43,407 nucleotides of DNA, from contig CALFPA010000030.1 of the NCBI GenBank assembly GCA_937919825.1, positions 1 through 43,407 on the forward strand, given 5' to 3'. This document shows, piece by piece, positions 33,439-42,149 of this stretch (positions are counted from its first letter, which is position 1; each line of letters starts with the position of its first letter). Under the pieces are notes generated by a model, which saw only the letters and a program-made list of their open reading frames with translations, had not been told where the DNA came from and did no database searches. This DNA is from an uncultured Spartobacteria bacterium (GTDB lineage: Bacteria; Verrucomicrobiota; Verrucomicrobiia; Chthoniobacterales; Terrimicrobiaceae). Position numbers and translations under genes: made by a program.

Positions 33439-34656
33439 TTAACGGCGTCGGGAATTTCGGCCCCCTCGGAAACTTGGGCGTCCATCCATTCTCGGCTCGG
33501 TCTTGGGCTGCTTGGGTGCCGTGACCACATCACCGTTTTTTGGGATTTGAAATCCTTCGAGTGTGAGGCGTTCGATCCGCTGGCCAATGAAGCGCTCGAT
33601 GGCGGCGAGTTTTTTCATGTCCTCGTGCGTAACGAGCGTGAAGGCATCCCCTGTCTGATTCGCGCGGCCGGTGCGGCCGATGCGGTGGACATAATCCTCG
33701 GGGTGCTGCGGAATGTCGTAGTTGATGACATGGCTGACCCCCGCGATGTCGATGCCGCGAGCGGCGATGTCGGTGGCAACCATGACCTCGTATTTGCCGG
33801 ACTTGAAGCCGTGCAATGCTTCGATGCGCTGATTTTGGGAGCGGTTCGCGTGTAGGACGGCAACGGCGTGATTATTGGCGCGGAGCTTCTTCGCGATCTT
33901 GTCCGCACCATGCTTGGTGCGGCTGAAAATAATGGCGCTTTGGAAGTCGACGCTATTGAGGAGCGCCAGGAGGAAGTCGAACTTCCGGGCGGGATCGACC
34001 GTGTAAACGGCATGCTTCACGATCGAGGCGACCGAGCGAGCAGCGCCGATTTCGATCCTCACAGGATCACGCAAAGCCCAGTTTGCCAACTCGGAGATTT
34101 CGGGCGGTAGGGTGGCGGAAAAGAAAAGGGTCTGCCGGTTTTTTGAAATCTTGGAAATGATTCGACGCATCGGCGGCAGGAAGCCGACATCGAGCATGCG
34201 GTCCACCTCATCGAGAACGAGGATTTGGATGTCATCGAGGCGGACGGTTCCCTGCTGCATGTGATCCTCCAAACGGCCTGGCGTGGCGACAAGGATGTCG
34301 ACGCCCTCTTTGAGCATCGTTCGCTGGGCTCCGTAGCCGACCCCGCCAAAGACGCAACCGACGCGGAGATTGGTAAAGCGGGCAAAGTCGCGGAAGGCCG
34401 TTTCGACTTGCATCGCGAGTTCCCGGGTTGGCTCTAGAATGAGGCAGCGGCAACGCCCGCGCGCGTCGAGCTTTTGGAGAATGGGCAGGGCAAAAGCAGC
34501 CGTCTTGCCGGTGCCGGTCTGGGCCGAGGCAATGAGGTCGCGCCCTTCGAGGGCAGGTGGAATCGAGCGGAGTTGGATCGGAGTGGGATCCGTGTAACCC
34601 ATGGCCTCAACGCCCTGCAAAAGTGGCTTGGAAATCCCAAGCTTGGAAAATGGCAT
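33439..34656 (-). CDS. DEAD-box RNA helicase (RhlE-like)
   Basis: The 405-residue protein has the nine helicase motifs: the Q region (GYTDPTPIQLRSIPPAL), AQTGTGKTAA (motif I), PTRELAMQV (Ia), TPGRLEDHM (Ib), VLDEVDRMLD (motif II, with DEVD instead of DEAD), SATLPPEISE (III), IIFSRTKHGADKIA (IV), VATDIAARGIDI (V), and HRIGRTGRA (VI). The tail after about 375 is basic and glycine/arginine-rich (FRGGRNSRRR), as in RhlE-type helicases that work on ribosome assembly or mRNA decay. The Ala-to-Val change in motif II is conservative. It starts at an ATG and is divergent from the NlpC-like gene. Confidence 0.95.
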   Translation of the reverse strand: MPFSKLGISKPLLQGVEAMGYTDPTPIQLRSIPPALEGRDLIASAQTGTGKTAAFALPILQKLDARGRCRCLILEPTRELAMQVETAFRDFARFTNLRVGCVFGGVGYGAQRTMLKEGVDILVATPGRLEDHMQQGTVRLDDIQILVLDEVDRMLDVGFLPPMRRIISKISKNRQTLFFSATLPPEISELANWALRDPVRIEIGAARSVASIVKHAVYTVDPARKFDFLLALLNSVDFQSAIIFSRTKHGADKIAKKLRANNHAVAVLHANRSQNQRIEALHGFKSGKYEVMVATDIAARGIDIAGVSHVINYDIPQHPEDYVHRIGRTGRANQTGDAFTLVTHEDMKKLAAIERFIGQRIERLTLEGFQIPKNGDVVTAPKQPKTEPRMDGRPSFRGGRNSRRR

Positions 34657-34743
34657 AGGCGCGCAAGCTGGGGCCGGGCTTGCCGGGTGTCAATGCGGCG
34701 GATTTTTTCTACAAGCTCTTGCCGGGCTTGCTAGGATTCGGGC

Positions 34744-35283
34744 GTGAAAATCCTCGGTTTTCTAGTCGTTGTTCTGGTGTTTTTTTTCCCTCTCGCTGCT
34801 CGGGGGGATTTGGAAACCCATGCCCGCTGGCTGGCTGCTCAGGGAATTGGTTATTCCCGCCCTTGGCTTCCACCTGGTGAGACAAAGCCTTGGTCGATGG
34901 ATTGCTCGAATGCGGCTCGTTGGCTCCACCGTGAGCATCGCGGCGAAATGCTGCCCCGCACGAGTTCGGATCAATATTTGCTCTTCCGCAAAAAAGGAAA
35001 ATTCCAGAAAGCGAAGCCCGATGCGAATCGGTTGATGAAAACCCTGCGTCGGGGTGATCTGCTTTTCTGGGAGCACACTTATCGTCCCGTCCGTAAGCCG
35101 CCGATCACCCATGTGATGGTCTATCTCGGCCGCGATCCGCAGGGGAGGATGTGGATGGCTGGTTCGCAGGGTTCTCGCGGAGTGGGGGTCTATGAATTTC
35201 GCCCGAAGATGAAAATGGGCAGCTACCCGTGGTTCCTTTGGTTTCGCCGAGAGGGGAAATTCGTCGGCTATGCGAGGCCTTGA
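34744..35283 (+). CDS. Secreted NlpC/P60-like cysteine hydrolase
   Basis: The 179-residue protein has a signal peptide (VVVLVFFFPLAARG) and a small hydrolase domain: Cys54 in SMDCSNAARWLH, LRRGDLLFWEHTY, and His123 in ITHVMVYLGRD. Cysteine-peptidase members of the NlpC/P60 superfamily cut peptidoglycan stem peptides or related bonds in the periplasm. The third polar residue is not clear from the sequence. The GTG start at 34744 is used. It converges on the hscB-like gene with a 16-base overlap. Confidence in the superfamily is good; the substrate is unknown. Confidence 0.75.
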   Translation: MKILGFLVVVLVFFFPLAARGDLETHARWLAAQGIGYSRPWLPPGETKPWSMDCSNAARWLHREHRGEMLPRTSSDQYLLFRKKGKFQKAKPDANRLMKTLRRGDLLFWEHTYRPVRKPPITHVMVYLGRDPQGRMWMAGSQGSRGVGVYEFRPKMKMGSYPWFLWFRREGKFVGYARP

Positions 35284-35801
35284 TCGAAGGCCAGCAAGGC
35301 TTCGCGAACGGCGGTCTGGTTTTTCTGAAGGAATGCAAATTCCTCTGCGAGTGACTGCAAATCCTCGGGGGTTTTTTTAAAGGCCCGAAGTCGTTCATCA
35401 GCGGTGGCAAGGCGCTTTTCGATTTCCTCTTTGAGGGTCAGTAAGGTGTCCCTTTGATTGAGGATTTCCTTTTGCAAGGCCGCGCGGGCGAGGGGATGCG
35501 AGAGGGAGGATTTCCTGGCGGCGAGTTCGGTGGCTTGGCGCGTGGCATCTCCGACTTGGAGAAAAAAATCCCAGTCCTGATGGGGCTGGTTGGTTGGCTG
35601 ATGATCTGGAAATTCCAGCGCGAGAAAGTGGCGGATGCGAAGTGCCGGGTTTTGCAGAATGCGGCGCGCCTCGTTCAGGACCGTGGGGGAGGAATCGGCT
35701 GAAGCTTCGGCGGCCATCAAGGCGTGGTGGCGTTGTTTTAATTCTTCGGCATCCAGCCACGGAGAGCGGGGAAGGCCGAGAACGGCGAATAGATCGGTCA
35801 C
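35268..35801 (-). CDS. HscB-like J-domain protein lacking HPD
   Basis: The 177-residue protein begins DLFAVLGLPRSPWLDAEELK, the first helix pattern of a J domain, followed by QRHHALMAAEASADSSPTVL and LNEARRILQNPALRIRHFLAL, the third and fourth helices. The second part is helical, as in the C-terminal domain of HscB, the iron-sulfur co-chaperone of HscA. The HPD motif that stimulates Hsp70 is missing. The gene overlaps iscA by ATGA, which supports an iron-sulfur role. It could be a degenerate or non-canonical co-chaperone. Confidence 0.65.
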   Translation of the reverse strand: MTDLFAVLGLPRSPWLDAEELKQRHHALMAAEASADSSPTVLNEARRILQNPALRIRHFLALEFPDHQPTNQPHQDWDFFLQVGDATRQATELAARKSSLSHPLARAALQKEILNQRDTLLTLKEEIEKRLATADERLRAFKKTPEDLQSLAEEFAFLQKNQTAVREALLAFDQGLA

Positions 35802-36157
35802 GCCGCAAAGCTCTCCCCGCAGGAGCAGTGCGCCACGGCGTTTGGATTCGTGACTTTAAAGCCCCCTTTTTGGAGGTCCTCGCTGTAGTCGAGTTCCGAG
35901 CCGCTAACAAAAAGCGCGCTCTTGGGATCGACCACCACGCGGACCTGATTGGACTCAACCATGATGTCGCGGTTGGCGGGGCCATCAACGAGATCCATTT
36001 TGTATTGGAGGCCCGAGCAGCCACCGCCGATGACGGCCACACGCAACGCGCCTTGGGGCCTTCCTTGTTTGGTCAGGAGCGAGCGGAGGCGCTGGCTGGC
36101 GCCGTCGAGAACACGAATGAGTTTTTCGTTTCCGATCCGGTATTGGACTCCATCCAT
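35798..36157 (-). CDS. iscA: A-type iron-sulfur carrier protein (IscA/ErpA-like)
   Basis: The 119-residue protein has the three cysteines of A-type carriers: one in GGGCSGLQYKMDL and two in the CSCGESF tail. The SALFVSGSELDYSEDL segment is the usual middle strand. It delivers iron-sulfur clusters to apoproteins. I chose ATG 36157, where MDGVQYRIGNEKLI begins. The preceding gene ends one base upstream, and hscB-like follows with ATGA overlap. ErpA or IscA cannot be distinguished. Confidence 0.9.
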   Translation of the reverse strand: MDGVQYRIGNEKLIRVLDGASQRLRSLLTKQGRPQGALRVAVIGGGCSGLQYKMDLVDGPANRDIMVESNQVRVVVDPKSALFVSGSELDYSEDLQKGGFKVTNPNAVAHCSCGESFAA

Positions 36158-36158
36158 G

Positions 36159-36644
36159 TCAGAACGGGCCGAACAAAAAGCTGGGGTAGCCCCACTCACC
36201 GGGGAATCCGTAGTCGAACGGCGGCGCGCCCCAAAAGAGAGGGTCGTTAAAATACGGATTGTTCTCCCACTTTGATCCGCCGAGTTGGTTGCGCTTGGTG
36301 GCTTCGTAGTAGCCGATCGACTGGCCGAGGTAGTTCACGAGGGTCGAGCCGCAGCCGGCGTCACTGAGTTGCTCGAGCTGTGCGGTGGTGAAGCGGTAGG
36401 GGGCATGGGTGCTCTTGAGGTAGGCGACCACGGCCTTGTCCGACACATTGACTTTCACCAGAGCGAGGATGTCGTCGAAATCTAGCACACGGCCGTGCTG
36501 GATGCGCTTGACCGTGGCTGAGGGCACTCCGCGCTGGAGGAGTTGGGAGAGGGCGGATGTGGGCGGGTTCGCTTGGAAAGGAGCCGTGGCGCAGGAGGAG
36601 AGGAAAAGGAGCGGGAGAATGGCGAGTGAGAGAAGTCGTTTCAT
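36159..36644 (-). CDS. Lipoprotein, function unknown
   Basis: The 161-residue protein has a lipoprotein signal ending LPLLFLSSCATAPFQANPP, with lipidated Cys after LSS. A helical region follows, with GVPSATVKRIQHGRVLDFDD and NVSDKAVVAYLKSTHAPYRF, then LSDAGCGSTLVNYLGQSIGY. The last 35 residues are Tyr/Phe/Gly/Pro-rich (NPYFNDPLFWGAPPFDYGFP). No family is recognised. I chose the ATG at 36644, which starts at MKRLLSLAIL; it lies 10 bases after trpD. It is part of the lepA-to-hscB run. Confidence 0.75.
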   Translation of the reverse strand: MKRLLSLAILPLLFLSSCATAPFQANPPTSALSQLLQRGVPSATVKRIQHGRVLDFDDILALVKVNVSDKAVVAYLKSTHAPYRFTTAQLEQLSDAGCGSTLVNYLGQSIGYYEATKRNQLGGSKWENNPYFNDPLFWGAPPFDYGFPGEWGYPSFLFGPF

Positions 36645-36654
36645 GACGGCGGGT

Positions 36655-37689
36655 TTATTGGGTGCAGGTGCGGAGTTGTTCAAGGGAATTCATGGCGCGG
36701 CCGGAGTCAATCGATTCTCCGGCGAGAGCCCAGGCTTCGGTTAACGAGGGCGCTAGGCCGGCAACGGTGAGTGCCGCGGCGGCGTTGAGCTGGACGGTCT
36801 GACGCTTTGGACCGCGATCGGTGGAGTCGAGAATCGCCAAGAGAATCCTGGCATTGGTCGTGGCATCGCCACCGAGAAGGTCGGATGCGGAGATGTTGGA
36901 TAATCCGAAATCCGCAGGATCGATCTCGAATTCCCCCATGCCGGCGGCATCCACGAAATGGACTTTGGTTTTTCCAAGAGGTGAAACCTCATCAACCCGC
37001 AGCCCCTCGGGACCTGTTCCATGAACGGCCCAAGCCCGATGGCGGCCGAGTTTTTGGAAGACTCCGGCGTAGGTCGCGAGCAAGGAGGGATCGAAGACCC
37101 CGGAAAGTTGGAACTCTGGTCGGGCGGGATTGAGAAGTGGGCCAATGATGTTGAAAACACTGGCCTGACCTTGCTGCGCGAGGAATTGGCGGACGGGCAC
37201 GACGGCCTTGAATGCGGGATGGCAGGCGGGTGCGAAAAGGAAACAGCATCCAGCTCTATCAAGCGGGATAGCGGCGCGATCGGGCGGGAGATTGATGTTC
37301 ACGCCGAGGGCTTCCAGCACATCGGCTCCGCCAGATTTGGAGGTGATGCCTCGGTTGCCGTGTTTCACGACAGAAGCCCCGGCACCTGCGGCGACAAACA
37401 TGACAGCAGTCGAGATATTGAAGAATCCGGCCCGGTCCCCGCCTGTCCCGCAGACATCGAGTCGGGCTTTTCCGGAGAAGGGAAGCTGCACGGCGTGGCC
37501 AAGCAAAACCTCAACGAATTGTGCAATCTCCGCCGGTGTTTCCCCGCGCCGGTGGAGGGCTGAAAGAAAAGCCGCGCGATCCTCAACGGGGTTGGCGGCA
37601 TCGAGCAAAAGCGCGCAGGCGAGTTCGATCTCCGGTTGGGTCAACTCCGCGCCGTCCGCTACTTTTTGAAGGAGTCCAGGGAGGTTCAT
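36655..37689 (-). CDS. trpD: Anthranilate phosphoribosyltransferase
   Basis: TrpD transfers phosphoribosyl from PRPP to anthranilate. The 344-residue length and the motifs DVCGTGGDRAGFFNISTAV (78-96), KHGNRGITSKSGGADVLEAL (109-128) and FNIIGPLLNPARP are those of the family. ATG 37689 is chosen where MNLPGLLQKVADGAELTQ begins. It lies 2 bases after lepB and 10 before the lipoprotein gene. It is separated from other trp genes, which is not unusual. Confidence 0.95.
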   Translation of the reverse strand: MNLPGLLQKVADGAELTQPEIELACALLLDAANPVEDRAAFLSALHRRGETPAEIAQFVEVLLGHAVQLPFSGKARLDVCGTGGDRAGFFNISTAVMFVAAGAGASVVKHGNRGITSKSGGADVLEALGVNINLPPDRAAIPLDRAGCCFLFAPACHPAFKAVVPVRQFLAQQGQASVFNIIGPLLNPARPEFQLSGVFDPSLLATYAGVFQKLGRHRAWAVHGTGPEGLRVDEVSPLGKTKVHFVDAAGMGEFEIDPADFGLSNISASDLLGGDATTNARILLAILDSTDRGPKRQTVQLNAAAALTVAGLAPSLTEAWALAGESIDSGRAMNSLEQLRTCTQ

Positions 37690-37691
37690 TT

Positions 37692-38813
37692 TTAACGAAT
37701 GAGTCCCCAGCGACTGCTGACAGGCCAATAAACCAAGAATCCCTTGCCGGCGACATTGCGCTCAGGAACGACGCCCCAATCGCGGCTGTCGCGGGAGTGG
37801 TAGCTATTATCGCCAAGGGCGAAGTAGCTGCGTGGCGGAAGGGTAAAGGTCGCTGTGGGCGTGCCGAGATAGCGGAAGGGTGGGCCGCTCTGGCCGCCGT
37901 TCGAGTAGCCTTGATAGCCGTCCTTCATCGACATCACGCGTTGAAGCATCGGTTGCGCCGCAGTTTTTCCATCGATGAAAAGATTTGGCGGATCGATGCG
38001 GAGCGAGTCGCCCGGCATGCCCGCGAGGCGCTTGATGTAATGCTGGGAGCCCATTTCGGGATCGAGCCCGGCCTCGATTTCCCGGATGCCCGTGGTTTTA
38101 AAAACGAACACATCGCCGAGGCTTGGCTTGATGAAATTGTAGACGACCTTATTCACGAAAATCTGGTCTCCGGTATTGATATGACCGCGAGCGATGACTT
38201 CCCCAGCGGCATATTCGCGGCCGGGCAGGATTCGGAAATATCGCATCAGCGGATCGCGGGGTGCAAAAACCGTGTAGCTGTGACGACGGCCGATGATTTT
38301 CGTGAAGGTGAAAAAATTCAGGTAGGTTTTTTCTTCCAGGTTCACGACGACATCTTCCTCTTTGGCGCGGAGGTCGAGGTGGTGACGGCCCCGGACGACC
38401 AGATCGAAGGCGCGAACGACCAAATTGGGCGACGGACTTTCCGTAGGCACACCGACAATGCCGTAAAGCGTCGGTTGCATCGAGCCGGTGGGAATGCGGA
38501 AGGGTTGGAGGAAATAGGCTTTTACGCCTGCGGCAAAAACAATCGCCACGACGAGGACTTCGATGTTTTCGCGGAGGCCGGCGTTTTTAAGGGGCGGCAC
38601 GCTTTTGCCGATCAAGTCATCGAGATGGCGCATGCTCTTCGAGACTTCCTCGCGGTCGCGGCGTCGCATGGTGGAGCGGAGTTCCTCGATGCCCTTTTCG
38701 ATCTCGGAAACGCGGGATGGCGCCAGGATATCTCGTTTGTAAGCGAGGAATTTTTTCGCTCCCTGGAGGTAGTGGTTTGCCTCTTTGAGGTAGCGCGGGG
38801 TGAAGAAAAACAT
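37692..38813 (-). CDS. lepB: Signal peptidase I with N-terminal extension and insertion
   Basis: LepB cleaves signal peptides at the membrane surface. The catalytic Ser111 is in IPTGSMQPTL and Lys261 in YIKRLAGMPGDSL; later boxes are ALGDNSYHSRDSRDWG. The membrane anchor is at about 84-100 (EVLVVAIVFAAGVKAYF). The 373-residue protein has an extra 80 residues before the anchor, with charged helix-like character, and an insertion of about 90 residues between the two catalytic residues (121-215). It follows lepA by 9 bases. Confidence 0.95.
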   Translation of the reverse strand: MFFFTPRYLKEANHYLQGAKKFLAYKRDILAPSRVSEIEKGIEELRSTMRRRDREEVSKSMRHLDDLIGKSVPPLKNAGLRENIEVLVVAIVFAAGVKAYFLQPFRIPTGSMQPTLYGIVGVPTESPSPNLVVRAFDLVVRGRHHLDLRAKEEDVVVNLEEKTYLNFFTFTKIIGRRHSYTVFAPRDPLMRYFRILPGREYAAGEVIARGHINTGDQIFVNKVVYNFIKPSLGDVFVFKTTGIREIEAGLDPEMGSQHYIKRLAGMPGDSLRIDPPNLFIDGKTAAQPMLQRVMSMKDGYQGYSNGGQSGPPFRYLGTPTATFTLPPRSYFALGDNSYHSRDSRDWGVVPERNVAGKGFLVYWPVSSRWGLIR

Positions 38814-38822
38814 GACGGGCTA

Positions 38823-40628
38823 TTAGCTGGTTCGGAGGACTTGGATGAAGGCCTCTTGGGGAATGTTCACGCTGCCCACGGCCTTCATGCGCTTTTTGCC
38901 TTCCTTCTGTTTCTCAAGGAGTTTGCGTTTGCGGCTGATGTCGCCGCCGTAGCATTTCGCGGTCACATTTTTGCGGAGGGCGCTCACGCTTTCTCGGGCG
39001 ATAATCTTGCCGCCGATGGCCGCCTGAATAGCGACTTGGTAGAGTTGTTGCGGGATGACTTCCTTGAGCTTCGAGGCGAGGGCACGGCCGCGGAATTCGG
39101 CTTTTTCGCGATGGACGATGCAGGAGAAAGCATCCACCGGCTCGTTGTTCACGAGCATCTCAAGCTTCACAAGTTTGGCGGGTTTGTAGCCGGCCTGCTC
39201 GTAGTCCATCGAGCCGTAGCCTCGGGTGATGGATTTTAATTTGTCCACAAAATCCACGAGGATTTCGTTCAGAGGAACCTCGGTCCGGAGCATGACGCGC
39301 TTGGTATCGATCGACTCTGTGTGGGAAACCTCGCCGCGTTTTTCCATGATGAGCTGCATGACCGGCGAGATGTATTCGTTCGGAATCATGACGAAGCAGC
39401 GGACCATCGGCTCGCGGATTTCCTCAATCACACTGGGGTCGGGAAGTTGGTCCGGATTGTCGATACGGAGGACTTCCCCGTTCGTGCGCTCCACCTCGTA
39501 GATGACCGAGGGGTAGGTGGCGATGATGTCCATGTCGAACTCGCGGCGAAGGCGCTCGAGGATGATCTCCATGTGGAGCAGACCGAGGAATCCACAACGG
39601 AAGCCAAAGCCAAGGGCGATGCTGGACTCGGCCATGAATTGGAACGCGGCGTCGTTGAGTTGAAGTTTGGCGATGGCGGCTTTGAGGCGTTCGAAGTCGG
39701 CGGTGTTGATCGGGTAGATGCCACTGAAGACCATGGGTTGAACGAGCTGAAAGCCGGGGAGCGGCTTTTCGGCTGGTTGGCGCGCGCTGGTGAGTGTGTC
39801 GCCGACCTTCACCTCGGCGGAGGTTTTGATGTTCGCAATGACATAACCGATGTCACCGGCGACGAGTTTTTCGCGGGCAAAAAATTTGGGCTGCTGGGGC
39901 TTGAAGACGCCGACCTCCTTGACCTCGTAGTTGGCGTTGGTGGACATGAGCTTCACGGGGTCGCCTGCTTTGATGGAACCCTCAAAGACACGAGTGTAAA
40001 TCACCACACCTCGGTAAGCATCGAAGTGCGAGTCGAAGGTGAGCGCCTGCAGGCGGTTTTCGGATTTGCCGGAAGGATGGGGGATGCGCGCAACGACGGC
40101 TTCTAGGATTTCCTCAATGCCGATGCCCGCCTTGGCGCTGGCGAGAATCGCTTCATCGGCCGGGATGGCGAGAATGTCCTCGAGTTGCTTCTTCGCCATT
40201 TCGACATCGGCGTTTGGCAGGTCGATTTTGTTGATGACCGGAATGAGTTTGAGGCCCTGCTTCTCCGCGAGATGGACATTGGCAACAGTCTGCGCTTCCA
40301 CGCCCTGAGCGGCATCGATGATCAACAGTGCCCCCTCGCAGGCAGCGAGCGAGCGGGACACCTCGTAGGAAAAGTCCACATGGCCCGGGGTGTCCGAGAG
40401 GTTGAGTTTATAGTTAGTCCCGTTTTTGGCCGTGTATTCCATCGCGATCGGGTGGGCTTTGATCGTGATGCCGCGCTCGCGCTCGAGGTCCATGGCGTCG
40501 AGGAGTTGCTCCTGAGACTCTCGTTTTTGGATAGTCCCCGTGGCCTCCAGCAAACGGTCGGAAAGGGTCGTCTTGCCGTGATCAATGTGGGCGATGATGC
40601 AGAAATTGCGCGTGTTCTCGATAGCCAT
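38823..40628 (-). CDS. lepA: Elongation factor 4 (LepA)
   Basis: LepA is a translational GTPase that acts on ribosomes. The 601-residue protein has G1 AHIDHGKTTLSDRLLE, G3 SDTPGHVDFSYEV, G4 VINKIDLPNAD and the LepA-specific C-terminal domain (DISRKRKLLEKQKEGKKRMK). It begins at ATG 40628 and starts the six-gene run toward hscB-like. The length matches the family (about 600). Confidence 0.98.
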   Translation of the reverse strand: MAIENTRNFCIIAHIDHGKTTLSDRLLEATGTIQKRESQEQLLDAMDLERERGITIKAHPIAMEYTAKNGTNYKLNLSDTPGHVDFSYEVSRSLAACEGALLIIDAAQGVEAQTVANVHLAEKQGLKLIPVINKIDLPNADVEMAKKQLEDILAIPADEAILASAKAGIGIEEILEAVVARIPHPSGKSENRLQALTFDSHFDAYRGVVIYTRVFEGSIKAGDPVKLMSTNANYEVKEVGVFKPQQPKFFAREKLVAGDIGYVIANIKTSAEVKVGDTLTSARQPAEKPLPGFQLVQPMVFSGIYPINTADFERLKAAIAKLQLNDAAFQFMAESSIALGFGFRCGFLGLLHMEIILERLRREFDMDIIATYPSVIYEVERTNGEVLRIDNPDQLPDPSVIEEIREPMVRCFVMIPNEYISPVMQLIMEKRGEVSHTESIDTKRVMLRTEVPLNEILVDFVDKLKSITRGYGSMDYEQAGYKPAKLVKLEMLVNNEPVDAFSCIVHREKAEFRGRALASKLKEVIPQQLYQVAIQAAIGGKIIARESVSALRKNVTAKCYGGDISRKRKLLEKQKEGKKRMKAVGSVNIPQEAFIQVLRTS

Positions 40629-40738
40629 GAAAAGTCGGGAAATATCCGCGAGCCGTCGAGAAGGGTCAATCTCCGCGTTCGGAGCAAGGATTTGCGCTGA
40701 CGGCGGACGGCGTGGTTTCTATGCTTTCAGCCGATCCA

Positions 40739-41248
40739 ATGAGCGAAGAACCGAATCCCGATTTCAAAGAAGCACCCCAGCCGCCTTTTCGCTGGAATGG
40801 CAAGGTGCTTCAGATGGTGAGTCTCGTGCTGGTGGCCCTAGCCTTGCCGATGACGATTGCCATTTATGGCATTCGCAACATTCGAAAAGTCTCCGAACCG
40901 ATTCCCGATGCGGTGGGGTTGCGGGCGATTTTGGAAAATGTCGTGGATGAGACATGGCAGGCTCCGGTTCTTGAAGGCGCAGCCCGGATTTCCCTGCGGG
41001 AGGTTCCGAATGGTGAGGCGTGTTTGAAGGCCGGCGAGACGATCCAAAACCTCGTGCGAAATTGTGGAGGTGTGGTCTTGACTCCCGAGAAAATCGAATC
41101 AGGCGGCACGCGGTGGTTGGTTCAAATTCCCGGAGATCGAGTGGCTGTATTTGAGACGGAGCTGACAGAGGCGGGTTTTTCCTCCCCCAAGGGTGGTCGT
41201 GGTGGCGAGTCCGTTTTTTTCTCCATTGAAATCCCAATTTCCCGCTGA
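40739..41248 (+). CDS. Single-pass membrane protein, unknown
   Basis: The 169-residue protein has one membrane helix (about 21-40, MVSLVLVALALPMTIAIYG) after a Pro-rich N terminus (PNPDFKEAPQPPFRW), then a soluble domain with GEACLKAGETIQNLVRNCGG and WLVQIPGDRVAVFETELTEAG. No family is recognised. The start may be ATG 40739 or ATG 40721. It is divergent from lepA across about 110 bases. The topology, with the soluble domain probably outside, is inference. Confidence 0.65.
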   Translation: MSEEPNPDFKEAPQPPFRWNGKVLQMVSLVLVALALPMTIAIYGIRNIRKVSEPIPDAVGLRAILENVVDETWQAPVLEGAARISLREVPNGEACLKAGETIQNLVRNCGGVVLTPEKIESGGTRWLVQIPGDRVAVFETELTEAGFSSPKGGRGGESVFFSIEIPISR

Positions 41249-41279
41249 GGATTTTTTGATAACCAAGTCACCGCTTGCA

Positions 41280-42149
41280 ATGGGGGCAAACCCGCCTTTA
41301 TTGGACACCAATATGGTAGCCAACGAGCAAGCCTTGGCAAAATTGCTGGGCGATGATGACCCGACAACCGTCCTGCTCGTCAAACAACAACTCGCCGTGA
41401 TGGCCGAGGACAATCCGGGACTCGTCGAGGATTTGGCAAACGGTGAGTGTCCTGCCACCCAGCGCCACGCCAGAGAAATTCTCCACGAACTTCAAGCCCG
41501 CGATGCCAGCGACGACTTTTTGCTTTTGTGTCATCTCGGAGGAGATCGCTTCGACATTGAAAAAGCCGCCTGGCTCCTCTCCCGCGCCCTTTTGCCGGAG
41601 GTGCCGACCGCGCCTTACGAGGAATTGGTCAACGAGTGCGGGATCGAATTTCTCTCTCGCATCCACGGAGCCGTGACGAATGAAGACCGGATCCACTTGC
41701 TCGGCGAACTCCTCTCCGGCGAACTTCATTTCGCCGGCAATGCCGACTGTTACTACTGCGAGGAAAATTCCCTCCTCCCCCGGTTGATTTCCACCCGAAG
41801 GGGAATCCCCATCAGTCTGTCGCTTCTTTACATGATGATCGGTGCGCGGGCGGGCATGAAAATCGATGGCATCAACCTCCCTGGCCACTTCATCGCGCGG
41901 CACGGAGATCTTTTTTTCGATCCCTTCCACGGCGGGCGGATTCTTCAGCGGGAGGATTTGCGCAGCATTCTCTCCCGACAGGGAATTGAGTTGAAGGACA
42001 GCCATCTGCAGCCTGCATCGCCTCGCCAATTCCTCATGCGCATCCTCGCCAATCTTCTTTATGTTTACGATCTCGACGGGGACACCGAGCGTCACGGCAT
42101 GGTGAAAAGCTGGATGGATGCCTTGGCTTGCGGGCTCGTGGTGAAATGA
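41280..42149 (+). CDS. SirB1/transglutaminase-like (Transglut_core2) protein
   Basis: The 289-residue protein has the SirB1-type core: ADCYYCEENSLLPRLISTRR, then GIPISLSLLYMMIGARAGMK and NLPGHFIARHGDLFFDPFHG, with the Cys/His/Asp pattern of a transglutaminase-like fold. The N-terminal part is helical with AREILHELQARDASDDFLL. The family role is not settled. The start could be ATG 41280 or ATG 41313 (MVANEQAL); I took the first. It overlaps cinA by ATGA. Confidence 0.8.
   Translation: MGANPPLLDTNMVANEQALAKLLGDDDPTTVLLVKQQLAVMAEDNPGLVEDLANGECPATQRHAREILHELQARDASDDFLLLCHLGGDRFDIEKAAWLLSRALLPEVPTAPYEELVNECGIEFLSRIHGAVTNEDRIHLLGELLSGELHFAGNADCYYCEENSLLPRLISTRRGIPISLSLLYMMIGARAGMKIDGINLPGHFIARHGDLFFDPFHGGRILQREDLRSILSRQGIELKDSHLQPASPRQFLMRILANLLYVYDLDGDTERHGMVKSWMDALACGLVVK

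Noticed and set aside
34673-34731. Two copies of GCCGGGCTTGC, 37 bases apart, before the NlpC-like gene
   Set aside because: Only 11 bases long in GC-rich DNA, with no third copy or dyad; not enough for a functional claim.
37521-39239. A 572-codon open frame on the plus strand opposite lepB and lepA
   Set aside because: It covers the conserved coding DNA of two well-recognised genes and has no recognisable motif.
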